From positions 10,581,240-10,645,239 of the forward strand of contig JAJEKV010000013.1 of NCBI GenBank assembly GCA_021234155.1: a stretch of DNA of 64,000 nt, given 5' to 3'. Below, piece after piece: positions 22,868-34,088 of the stretch. A program made the translations under genes and the position numbers. Position 1 is the first letter of the stretch, and each line of letters opens with the position of its first letter. Below the pieces are notes generated by a model that was not told the origin of the DNA, did no database searches, and saw nothing but the letters and a program-made list of their open reading frames with translations. Origin of the DNA: Isoetes taiwanensis (taxonomy: Eukaryota; Streptophyta; Lycopodiopsida; Isoetales; Isoetaceae).

Positions 22868-25800
22868 TTGGAACCAAGAATAGGATCCCCATTTCTATGC
22901 TGTTTGATCGATCTTGGAATGTATGAAGCTATGGCGAGAATCAAATTCACCGGCAACAACAAATCGGATCTTGTTCTTGAGGAGGACTTACCATCAGATT
23001 CGAATTTTGCTATTGAGGAGGACTCTACATGCATTTCTTACAGGGGACAACCAATCTTCATCAAAAGATGCAAGAGAGAGGCGGATATGGGACAAAACAC
23101 AGTTAGAAGAAGGGTGAATGATTCTATGAATCACATACTAAATCAAGTTTCTAGATTGAATCCAAAAGCGAAAAAAACTTTTGGAAAAATTGCTCCGGAT
23201 AGTAGATTGGACTTTTTATTTGGCCCTTGTTTGGAAGGCCTAAAGAGGCTATTGTGAAAAGAGATTTATTTGAAAACCTTAAGGATGGCCTCCAAGAAGT
23301 GAAGCGTGCTAATAGCAATGACAAGCTTGTTTGCCAAACACGTGTTCTTTCCATGGTAGTTGGAAAGGAAGGAGTATTACAACCAGACCACAGCGGGACC
23401 AAAATCCTCAAATTGCATCCTAGAAATATGAAGCTAGCAGCGTGAAAAGGAGGAAAAAAAATGTCCTTTGTGTGGAGCAAATCGTGGGCATTAGCGGGGC
23501 CAAAGCCAAAAAAAATGCCATAGATCAGGGCTATGAAGGACAGAGTTGTTCGGGTTACGGTTAGATAATACAAAAGTATCACCAAAGGTAAGAGATGTCA
23601 TGAAGAAAACAATTGATTACATCGACATTACAGTGTACATGCTAGTATTTTAGGGTCATGGAGGAGTCACATAGTTTTTGAATTTTTCGATCCAACATCA
23701 AATGTACTTTAGCTAGGAATGTATGTAGTCATGTAGATGTTTTCTACATTTTTTGCGGTGTGATAGTCTTTTACGTACAAGCATGTTCCACATCATGCAT
23801 CAAGAAATGTTATTCGAGTTTTTCTTGTAGAAGTTATATTGACATGCTTTACATTGAATCCAACTTGAAGGTATACTTGAAGCTAAGCGTAGAGATGTGC
23901 TCTGGATGTAAGAAAATAAAACTGAAGGAAGCTACTTGTAGGAATGTAGTAGATGTCAAGAAAATATGTGAATGCTTTTCATAGAGTAGCTATTATGTAA
24001 GGATGTGGGGTTTTGAGGAAGAAAGTACTTAGATGTAAGAATGTGGAAGATACATTAAAAACATATAGAATGTACATTCTAATATTTTGTAAGATTCGGC
24101 CCCGTGTACTTTTTTAAAGTGAATTATACCAAATCTTTGTTGATCGAAGATCAAAAAGTCAAAATTGGCATCGAGCAATTCAATACTTAAAACCTCCTTG
24201 CATCACGAAAGCTAAAGGGGAGGAATACCTGCTGTTGTGTGAAGCATGAGCAGGCAGATTTATATAAGAAGGCTTTCAATATGATGAGGTCAAAATTCCA
24301 CGAGAATTGTACTTGCAATTGCAATGTGTGTGCTTCAGAAGTTAATGCCGGGATTTGCCAAGCTAAGAAGCAGAATTATGATAATGTGAGCACGCTTTGG
24401 AGAGCCATGGTATGCCCGAGGGCTACCCATGAGGAGTGGCACAAGCAAGCCCCGCATGGAAACAAAATGTGACGTTGTGGGAAATTGTTAATTGAGTTGT
24501 GTCCCAGAGAGAAGGATGGAAGCATCGAGGATTCATTCGATTGGCAAGTCTATAACTATGTTAATGAACCTTCAAAGAAGGAACTTCCGGGTCAAGTTAG
24601 TTGACAAGAAGAAGGCGGTCTAAAGGAGATGTTGGACAACATGTTAGACCATATGTCTAAGTTTATATATCACAATTTTGTGGCACATTAGCAAAGCAAG
24701 CGGTTCAAAAGAATGCATCACGAACACTTGGCGGCGATTCATTGCTATCGGTTTGTTGATTTTTAAAAATTATACTTTGAAGCCATTCAACGTGATTCAA
24801 GCTCGACATTGGTACAATGAACAAATTAGTATTCGGTTCATATCACCATGTTCAAGGTAAATGGCGATTGAGAAAAATGTGTGCACTCATTTATTTGCAG
24901 GGCGATAAAACTCATGATACCCACCGTACAAGATGCATTCAAGATGCACCTCAAATGGTTGCAAGAGAATGGTGGTGGCCATTTGAAATACCATTTGGTT
25001 TAGTCCGATGGTTGTGCAGCCAGTTTAAATCTAGAAAGAGCATTCTATCATGTGACAAGATACCATGTTCAACATAAGATAAGAATGCGGTGGAATTTCT
25101 TTGGTTCAGGACATGGGAAGGGAACACCACGATGGGGAAGGGGCAATCTCTAAATTGTGGCTTGAAGCGAACAAAAGGAAAAAGGATGGGAAGATAGTAA
25201 AAGATGCAAAGAAGCTGCGTGTCAAGTATTGAGGGGAGAAAAATCGGATGTGGAGAGGGTATGCGGGAGGTGACCGGCATTGATCGGTCCCAAGCACATG
25301 ATGTACTTCCAGTAAAAGGCATGCAATCACTTCATTGTGTGTCTTCAATAGACTCAAACGATGCTACAAAATTATTATGCGAGACCTCTTTCATGTTTTT
25401 GCAAAGCATGCATCAATTTTAATTGGCCTGCTTGTGAGAATCTTCGACCATTGTGGTAGGTGGGAGTTCACGAAAACTAGAGCCAATTAGTAAGATCAAT
25501 CTCGGAGATGTTGATGAGGTCAGGGGATTTATGGGCAAATGACGAGGGATAATATTGACGAGACCACTGCGGGTTGGTGATTATTTTGGATGCTTCACGA
25601 CTCGGACAATCATGAGGGGTCCCCATTATATCCTTCAATGCACCGAGGTAAAACATGTACTTTCGTAGATACCATGGATGACTATGGAAACTTATTTTTG
25701 GTGAGGTGATGAGGTTATTACATGCAACTACTTCGAGCTGATCCCTAGTTTATCGCCAATCAAGGTTACTAAAAGAGAAGAAGGTTTTTTGTCCCCTCCA

Positions 25801-25950
25801 GTCTGTAATAGGGGGTTAAGCCGCATTGGAGCCCAGGTCAAGCACAAGATAAAAAGGTCTTTGCTTATGCATATGAACTCTCGATATTGGCACGAGATGC
25901 TATTAGGAAATCACCACGAGATTGTAGATGTCTTGTGAATTTCTGTTCTT
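22868..25950 (+). pseudogene. DDE-type transposase-like gene, copy 1
   Basis: Fragments of one protein appear in order. The N-terminal part is an open frame at 22868-23257 with a basic stretch (KRCKREADMGQNTVRRRVN). About 23227-23445 reads FENLKDGLQEVKRANSN. A possible intron ends before 24120. Then ELYQIFVDRRSK, a Cys-rich patch TCCCVKHEQADLY and CTCNCNVCAS (24210-24340), WRAMVCPRA and ELCPREKD follow. About 24740-24850 gives FVDF then NYTLKP and ARHWYNEQISI. About 25001 gives SDGCAA, about 25110 FFGSGHGKG and about 25131 the D of HDG. The Asp residues of VDF, SDG and HDG could form a DDD triad (inference). Stops and frameshifts, including TGG to TAG before SDGC, show it is dead. The gene at 53.8-57.5 kb is a paralogue, not part of the duplication. 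Confidence 0.65.
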
Positions 25951-26399
25951 GTATCAAGTTTACCTTTTGTACATCGGGCTACATAATTATTGTCATGTGT
26001 TTGGCCAGAACAATTGATCACTTGTTTTCAATATTAAAGTGAATACATTGGCGTGTAGGTTCAAGACACTTGTACATGTAACACTGAGACACTTGTACTT
26101 GTACTGAAAACTCAAGGTTAATGGCTACCTTAGGTTAATGGTTCATATTTAAGTGAGTGTATATATGGTAAGAGCCATTTGGAAGTGCCTAGTGTTGTGG
26201 TTTTGAATTTGCTTGTTTGATCTGTGCTTACAAAGTACAACTTATCTTGACATAGCTTTCGGTATGCCTCTTTTAAAACAATGGGGACACTTATATTGTA
26301 TCCTTTAGAATGGGGACTTATATGGGGACACTTATGTTGTACCCTAAACCATAACTTTGGCTACTTTAGAATTGGTGGGGTCTTTATTGACCTTGTAAA
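25951..26399. other. Unassigned
   Basis: AT-rich flank between the transposase-like relic and the minisatellite; no gene seen. Confidence 0.4.
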
Positions 26400-26740
26400 A
26401 TTAAAAAGTGTTAACACAAAGTGCAAGGTTTGACATCTTACACAAAGTGCACAAAGTGTTAACACCTTGATGCAAGGTTTGACATCTTGACACAAAGTGC
26501 CAAAGTGTTAACCACTTTATGTTGTACCCTTGACATCTAACTTTGGCAAAGATCTTGAACCTTGGGGCCTTTATTGACCTTGTAAAAAATAAAAAACAAA
26601 CACGAGTTTTTTTTTTCCTTGCCACATATACAAGTTATTTAACACTTGTGCACAAAGTGTTAACACCTTGTCTAAGTGTTGACATCTTGTCCTCACCACT
26701 TATAGCAGAAAATTATTTAACACGTGCACAAAGTGCTAGT
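26400..26740. repeat. Minisatellite AAAGTGTTAACACCTTG, copy 1
   Basis: Irregular units of about 45-60 bp built from CACAAAGTGTTAACACCTTG and CAAGGTTTGACATCTTG. The core TTAACACTTTGTG is partly self-complementary. The same array is at about 37680-38010 in copy 2 with different unit lengths. Confidence 0.85.
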
Positions 26741-27289
26741 ACTTTTTATGCAATGTTTGACATCTTGACCATACAACTTATTAACATCTCCCTCCCTAAT
26801 TGTGCTCACGACAATACAATAGGCAGAATTTGTGTCAAAATAGTACGTGTTCCTGATGTCCAAAATATTGACATGTGAATTAGGACTTCAAAATTTACCA
26901 CAAAGCGTATTATCTCATGCATGTCAAAATTTGTATCTCATGTACATGGTCAGGAAATTACAAAATTGTCGATGCACTTGTCCATCTCAATCCCATGTGG
27001 GCTCGATATCATGATCCGCGATGTGGTTGGGAAGCGAAATGTGCGCCCATAAAAACTTAAATACGCACTGGCATTTGAGGTTGAAAGTATCCCATCAAGT
27101 GGTGTACCTTCACCTCCCTGGTCATGGACCCCATGAAAAGTTGGAGTCCGAAAAGGGTCTTGAGAAAAAGAATGTGAAGGTACATAGTCCGAACCGAATC
27201 CACCGCACAGCCAAGAAGTCCAAAGTGTTGGGGACTTGGTAGTGAGCCGAGGAAAAGAAATGGGATGTATCAAGCATACACTATCATCA
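26741..27289. other. Unassigned
   Basis: Two open frames on opposite strands overlap around 27000-27250; neither is recognised. They are disrupted in copy 2, so selection for protein is doubtful. Confidence 0.4.
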
Positions 27290-27424
27290 AACCCATCTCA
27301 AATGATCAAGTCATGTAAGATCATGACCCTACATTCATCATCTTGGAGCACTCCATCCAACCCCATCTCAAAATGATCGTTACAAGACCATGACCTCACA
27401 TTCATCATCTTGAAGCACTCATCT
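27290..27424. repeat. Two-unit direct repeat, about 70 bp
   Basis: Two units share CCCATCTCAAA(A)TGATC, AAGA(T/C)CATGACC and ACATTCATCATCTTG(G/A)A. The same pair lies at about 38580-38725 in copy 2. Confidence 0.8.
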
Positions 27425-28099
27425 AATATGAGCTTGTTATCAATAAGTGGTAGAACTTTCATGAGGATACTGCAGAAACGTAGAAATGAAAGACATACAA
27501 AACACTTGGGATAAATTGACACCGGGTAAACCGCATACTACGTTTTAGAATAAATGCCATATACAAATCCTAATATGTCATTTTTTTTAAAATTAATTGG
27601 TTGAGGCACCTCGCCAAGTACATCCAGCAATACGTACGCATAAAGACCTTAATTTTAAAGGTGAGTAAGATCGCCAATTTGATAAGATTGTTTTCTTAAA
27701 CTTTTAAGGAGAGGCCTTGAGGAAGGCATGCTTTCTTTTCTCGAGGGAGGCAAGAAGATAAATTTTGAGATTCTTATAACTCCTCTTGACTTTGAAGAAC
27801 CAATTCAGAGGAGAGTGCTCACCCTTACCATCCTTACTCCAAAAGAGGAGAGAAGGACTCACTACCTGCTTATAAATAGTTTTATGGAGGGTCTCAACAG
27901 TGATGCTTTGAGGTGGGGAAAGTATTGTATCTTGTCAAAAATAGGGCGTAACCCGGTGGGAAGGATGAAATGGGGAGAGGCCTAAAGAACAAGGCGCTAT
28001 CGTCGTTGGTATAATTGGCAAGACAATAGGAGAATGGTCCATTGAAAGGCATTTGAGAAGGAAGAGATTTGATCTAGTCCAAGAAGTTCACCACCATGA

Positions 28100-28357
28100 T
28101 CAAAAACACCACTTTGTATGTGCACATCCCATGGCTATGCTTCCAGTTTCAGAGTGACTGGAAACGAAATGAAAGGTTATCAATGGTATATTTTTCCAAA
28201 TCCGAAGGTGTCCCCCAAGTGGGCGGCCCTCTGTTCTCGATCCTCGGACCTTTGACGCCCTTTTTAACATGCTTTGTACCTCTGTGCTTACAGCTACTCT
28301 ATCTACATTCAGTTCCTTGTCTACGCTGCCTGTAATTCTTTCCACGGAAAGGATCAT
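28100..28357 (-). pseudogene. Aspartic protease fragment, copy 2 (broken)
   Basis: It is the counterpart of the frame at 17259-17810. It keeps DKELNVDR, QSMLKRASK and SSHSETGSIAMGCAHT but shifts frame on both sides of these. Its N-terminal side is interrupted by the inverted-repeat insertion at 28345. No catalytic motif is present. Confidence 0.65.
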
Positions 28358-28585
28358 TGGCTTCGTCTGCCCCGTCCTCCAATCAGCATGCCATATGGCA
28401 GTTTTTCTTTACCTGAAAAGAGACCAAGAACAGAGGGAAGAACAGGAGCGATGCCCAGCGACTGCTCAACGGATCTACTCTGCATTCAGACGTTTTTACC
28501 CTTGATTCAGAGTTTTTACCCTGCATTCAGAAATTTTTACTCCGCATTCAGCCGCCGCAGAACGAAGCCCAAATGATCCTTTCCG
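28345..28585. mobile_element. MITE-like insertion with terminal inverted repeats
   Basis: Present in copy 2 and absent at the equivalent place in copy 1 (17770-17785). The left end starts CGGAAAGGATCATTGGC and the right end, reverse-complemented, starts CGGAAAGGATCATTTGGGC; about 22 bp pair. The interior has four units of the form CATTCAGA(C/G)TTTTTACCC. Another 110 bp beyond 28585, ending GGCCAGGGCCTTTCC near 28692, is also absent from copy 1, so this may be a nested or longer element. A target duplication is not clear; CTTTCCAC against CTTTATAC is only a partial match. Confidence 0.7.
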
Positions 28586-28719
28586 TTATAGAAACCTTCG
28601 GCTCAGTTTTTTTCGCCTGAGTCAGCAGGACTGAGCTTCCGCGCGTCGGCCAGCTTCCTGGCAGAAAATATCAGGCCAGGGCCTTTCCTTTATACTTCTC
28701 ATTCTCTGCTGCCGCTACA

Positions 28720-29120
28720 ACTAAGAGCACATGGACCAGATTATTACAGACATTGTTGCGCTCTGAAAATTCTGTTGGGAGGTGAGTTACTTATAGTTTT
28801 TTGCCTTTGTCAAAAGGTAGATAATCTTTTGCTTCCTGGCCTTTTAACTTTAAGGACGTCAGCAACTGAATTTGAAGACGGTATTTTTTTCGTGGATTTT
28901 GCAGATGGATTTGGCTTTTGGACTAAGAGCACACGGACCAGATTATTACAGACATTGTTGCGCCTGAAATTGTTGGGAGGTGAGTTACTTATAGTTTTTT
29001 TGCCTTTGTCAAAAGGTAGATATAATCTGTTTCAGGCTTTTAACTTTATGACGTCAGCAAATCTGGAATGGAAGACGGTATTTTCTGTGGATTTTGCAGA
29101 TGGATTTGGCTTCTTTTGCC
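28720..29120 (+). repeat. Local 200-bp tandem duplication in copy 2
   Basis: The unit starting ACTAAGAGCACATGGACCAG at 28720 repeats from 28922 with ACTAAGAGCACACGGACCAG. Each contains GTTGGGAGGTGAGTTACTTA and ends TTTTGCAGATGGATTTGGCT. Copy 1 has it once, at about 17801-18000. Confidence 0.85.
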
Positions 29121-29693
29121 CTAAGCTCTCCACTTTCTTTAGCTTCTGAGAAGTCTTGGGTATGTTCCTTTACGCTACTTTCATCTTGGCGGCTCTGATG
29201 CCTTGCATATTTCTATATTTTTGGAGTTTAGTTTAGGGTATATCTTCTCCCAACATCGCCAGAACTGAGTCTCCTGATTTTTTGGGGGAACCCACTTGGC
29301 TGAAGGCATCCATCTTCCCTAGACGGAAAAAAGCAAGTGGAATGCTATCGTTTTCTTTTGGCTTGTACTAAGAAATCGAGGGACCTGCATTACATACGAG
29401 AAGCTGAAAAATGCTTGCATCAAATTTCAAATAGTTTCAAGCGCCCTCCACGTTAGTAAAAATTTTAAACAGTGAATTTATGTTTCATTTCATCTCATAT
29501 TCAATCTTGCAAGAGCAGATGCTATTTAGTATACTACAGACCAGTTGCAAGTTACTTCACGACCTCTCAAAAAGGCAGGATAGAAGACTTTTAGGGTAAT
29601 ACAGTAATTCAGCACCATGAGTGCCCCCGGGAATAGATCGAACTTAAGAAATTGTAAAAAATAAGACCAAAAATACAAACGTAAATGCACTTT

Positions 29694-29756
29694 TGGAGAA
29701 GTGTAATTATCGATATACACTCATGCTAGCGAGCGCTCTACCATCGACTACATCCC
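29694..29756 (-). pseudogene. tRNA-Ala pseudogene, copy 2
   Basis: Counterpart of the tRNA at 18560-18632. GCGCTCGCTAGCATGA survives in sense, but the anticodon loop has lost bases and both the D arm and the T arm are disrupted by deletions. It cannot fold normally. Confidence 0.75.
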
Positions 29757-31219
29757 ACTTATTAGGATTAATCTCATGCTTTTCAACTGCTGGGAGCATG
29801 TACCATCTGAACTACATCCCCTCCTCATTATTGCACAACGATTTTGTTTCCTAGAGCACGTTGAAGTAGGGTTTACATGTTTCTGGAGACTCATTGTATT
29901 CGCAAATCCCCGAAGCTTTTTCACACACACACCTATACATACATGAGCAACAATTGAGAAATATCCAAGGAGATAGGCAAGTAACTTGGAAATGGAAGGC
30001 TTCACTACTATTTTCCATCCTATATATTGTTAAACTTAGCATCCCACTGTAGCAATTTTGAAATATATTGCTGCTTCTGTATTAGGCACCATAATAAGGA
30101 AGTAATATGCTTGTAGGATTAATACATGTAGTAGGATCCTGCTTATTCTCAACCAAAGAAAGAGAGATTCTGTTTTAGATAAATAAATCAGAGTGTTTAA
30201 TTAGCTGTGTAGGAATTGCATTCTTGGAACAAAACCAACCATAATGTCCTGCGCTACACTTTGCTAGACAGTTTCCCAGAAGCAGACCCCACTACAGTCT
30301 TGTATGGAATAATGACGGTACATAATTTACTGACAGTACTTTGTCTTTTGAGGGCCCACTTATATAGGCCTACATCTATTATTCAGATCATCCATGGTTT
30401 ATGTAATATGAAACCACAGTACATATTCACCAACAACGGAATTCAGCAAGGCAGTCTTAGTTTATCTGTTGCACATCATTTGCTTGCATAATCTTACGTC
30501 GGAAAAACTGTCCTTATGTGTGCGTTTTCTAGCTAGCTCCCGATTCAATCTGAAGGATTGAGAATGCATAAACAATTTCATTAGTTAAGCTTATTCTGAT
30601 GTATGCATTGGTCTGCTCTTTTATCTCCACAGGTGGTGGCCATTTGCAGTTGTTATCTCACCAGCTTCACTGCCTTTTATGTATTTTCATCCTGTTTCGG
30701 GAAAGTGTTAAGTACCATATTGTTGCAATATTTTCTCCACTGGTATGAATTTTTTTCTCTTATATATTTCCATTAAAATGATTTGCTATTGACAAGCCAA
30801 TATGTTGCACATTCTCTGCTGCACATTGGGAAGGGAAGCTGGGCACTCATTTTCACAATAAAGGTATTGGTTTCTATCGTCATTTATCAATTCTATCTAT
30901 ATAAAGTGTTTAAATTGGAAGTTGCAGCTATTTTTTTTTTATATGTCCTCATTTCTTCTACTGCCAAATAGAGCATCCATCTCACTCCCAGACCACTCAC
31001 ATAACGTCCAGTACTGCTACAAGAGGCATAATAATGAGCAACTGATTTTCCTAAAAGATTATCTGTTTCATGTGTTTTATTAAGACCGTAAATCCCTCTC
31101 TACATATAGCACAAGGAATCTTAATACATCATCTAGCTTGCAGAAGCAGCAAAAAACTCTATAAACTCTACTAACCTGTTCTATTTATTTAAAATCTGAC
31201 TCCATGAAAATACAACAGA
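29757..31219. other. Unassigned, collinear with copy 1
   Basis: Equivalent of about 18633-20029. The exon-like hydrophobic stretch at 19456 reappears from about 30632 with indels. No gene is supported. Confidence 0.4.
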
Positions 31220-31250
31220 CTAGAAGCGTAGGCCCGGCGATGCCGGGCAT
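31220..31250 (-). mobile_element. Helitron 3' terminus (minus strand), copy 2
   Basis: CTAG at 31220-31223 and hairpin GCCCGGC-GAT-GCCGGGC at 31232-31248. Identical in layout to copy 1, with two changes between CTAG and the hairpin. The 53-bp TCTACTAACC block lies directly to its left. Confidence 0.75.
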
Positions 31251-34088
31251 TATTCTATGGACATGAAATGGGTAGATTAGAGTTTGTAAATGAAGGAATG
31301 TTGTAGATTTAATCTGCCTTAGAAGGAATGGGCTGCTAAGATGTGAATGGTACTTTGCCCCACCGTAATGCCAATACCATCACTCCATTTAAAGGAACAT
31401 TGCAACAAATGTATCCAAGGCCATCTTCCTTGACACTGCCCCACAATGATGGCATATGTTGCTCATTGTCCCCACAAACATTTCAACACACACTCTTAGA
31501 TATAGGCATATACTATTGGCATTCTAGAATAATCACCTACTAAGGTAGGAACTCTGAAAGAAAGTTAGAGTGTCTACATACTTTTGTCTCAACATGCCAT
31601 CAATGGCATATATTTTGTCTCAATATGCCATAATGGCAAGCAGTGCCACTTGACTCCCAAGGATGGATGGTGAAGATGGAAGTTTCAAGAGAGGGTTCGC
31701 CAGAAGAAGCTTTCTGTACATTCAACCCAAAATTACACCAATGTGCAGCCAGATTGTCATTGAGGTGCAAGTGGGCAAGAGCAGAGATGAGGAATAGTAA
31801 AAGACATGGTAGCATAGAAATTTGAAATTCAATTGGTATACAAAACTCAAAAGTATCAGCACCAATAAATAAGATAGCGCTGCTTTTGAAATTTTGATAA
31901 AATTAAGGTGCAATAGGCCTCACAAATAATAAGTGAAGATTCGATCAAACTTTTAATGCAATTTTTGTTTTTTCCATGTGTATCATATAAGAATATCCTA
32001 TAACCAATTGAATTAGAACCGTAAATAAATTTCTATATGCGCAAATCTGAGAATATCCCCAGCATTACACTTGATTGCATTTTGCCATAGATCACATAAA
32101 TAACTTTGCTGTATACAGCCTTGAAGGCTGGCAGACACATGTTACACTACGTTGTGTGGTACGAAGGAGGCCAAACGAAATTTACCATAAAAATGCCTCT
32201 TAGTATTCCAAGACTATGCACCTGTTCATATTGTTGGCAGTATGGAATGATATTCACGCGAAGGCCAAGAGAAATTTACCACAATGCTTCATGTTAAAGA
32301 ACTAAGCCCCACTTATTTGTTTTATTGTATGCAATATGGAATGAGGATTCACATGAAACATCCCAGTGATACACTGCGTTTCTAATAATACAGTATTAGA
32401 AAGTGGAATGATAATCAGCCACAGCTAGAACATCCATGCGCTTTTGTGCCATAGAAACAATTGGATATACGCACAGTACAACATTGGCAGCAGGATGATA
32501 ATCATACAACCAAAACATGGCGAGAAACAGTCCCGTAGCTTTGAACAGTCATTAGTAAGCCATATGGAAACTGAACAATCAATGTGCTGTAGTGGGCAAG
32601 CATTGGACACCATTGGCTGGCATTAGTATGAGTATAAGGCATTAAATTTTGTAATTTACGAGGTAAGGACCATATGGAGATAATAGGGACTTTGTGGCAG
32701 TAATCATGGCAAGGGGAAAACTGTCCCTGAGAGGGGAGGAGATAGATACCGCATACAGCATTACATGTAACATTTTCAGCACAACACCACACACTGCCCT
32801 TTTAAAAAAAGATATACGTCCGTGGGTCCCCATGACGCAATAGGCTACAATAGATCCATTTCATTACAAACAATTGTCATTTTGCTCGTCTCATACTCAC
32901 TGCGATGATATTTGTCAAACACTATTGTGTAAGGTTTGAGCTTGCTGCTTCGAAATCCCAAGTATCGATGGCCAGCGAAAGCTATAATTCTTTGCATATG
33001 TGGCTGCCAGATTCAGTTGTAGTAGCGGACCAATTTAAAATAATCTGTTTAAAATGCTTTTGCAACCCATCTGTGGGCTAGAGCATAGTGGTCTAAAATT
33101 CTAATAAGGATCCGTAGATGCACCAAAATTTAAAAGTAATCGAGCAAATTGTCCCCTTTTACTCCCCTAAGATAAGGGCAAACGCATAGAATGCTCCTAA
33201 CACTTGCTTTCTTTAGTAGATGACAAATGTGCAACAATGGCCAACAAATCAAAACATATAAGACAAAACAAACCAAAGCAATTGCATTTATCAACAATAC
33301 AAAAGAATCTAATTTTACCATTAATTTAGATTGTTTATAAAAGATATTATAGTAAAAATTATTTCTCTAATTCATAGAAATAGATGCAACAAAACAAACT
33401 GCATTGTGTTTATGAACTCATGATGATGTTTTAAAAGAAAATAGTTTAGATGAAATGAAAAATTAAAAAAAAAACCTAGTATTTGTTCCTCCACCAAACA
33501 TACATGCACATTTTATACTTAAAATTACAATAAATCTTCAAAAGGTGAACAAATGGCTATAAAGAAATGAATGTAGCAACACAATCGCAAAAAACTTGAC
33601 TTATGATACACTCAAATGAAATGAACACAAACAATGTCAAATGACAGTAAGTCTAACTCGCTTAGTTGCACACAACATGGCTTGTCATGCATCTCTAAGT
33701 TGTATAAGGATGAAGCGTCTTTCAAAAGTAGACTCAGAGTGCTTTTGAGGCAGCACGGATGGGTTCAATAAAATCCTACCTAATAAAAAGATAGAATTTA
33801 AATCAATAAAAAGAAAAATTCATATTACCTTAAGGGTAGAAGCAAGAAAGGGTGTCTTGTATTTCTTTTGCAAATTGATGTAAAAAAAAATACACTAGTA
33901 ATTTTAAAGTGAATTTAAGGAAAACAGCCGAATTTATATGGGTCGCCTATCATTAATACTTTTTGGTCCACGTGAGATTCTTTTGCAATTATTTTTGGCA
34001 ACCCCACCAATTTGGGGGCACACTTTTTATTTTTTGAACTCCCTCCACGGGATTGAAGCCTACCGGATTGAAACCCCTTTCTCATTTG
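31251..34088. other. Unassigned, collinear with copy 1
   Basis: Equivalent of 20061-22867. The GCCGCATGCGGC palindrome of copy 1 has decayed to ACCGCATACAGC at 32748-32759. No gene is supported. Confidence 0.4.

Larger units (their letters stand above)
17046..27626 (+). repeat. Tandem segmental duplication, copy 1 (about 10.6 kb)
   Basis: The segment starts at AAAGACCTTAATTTT (17046) and recurs from 27642, staying collinear to about 27626 and 38944. Matching landmarks are the LINE piece, the protease fragment, the tRNA-Ala, the Helitron hairpin, the transposase-like gene, and the AAAGTGTTAACAC minisatellite. Copy 1 reads better: its frames are longer and its tRNA is nearly regular. The two copies differ mostly by short gains and losses. 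It may be a real tandem duplication or an assembly of two versions of one locus. Confidence 0.9.

Noticed and set aside
26400..26740. CRISPR-like repeat array
   Set aside because: Units vary in length and sequence and there are no unique spacers; it is a minisatellite in a plant genome.
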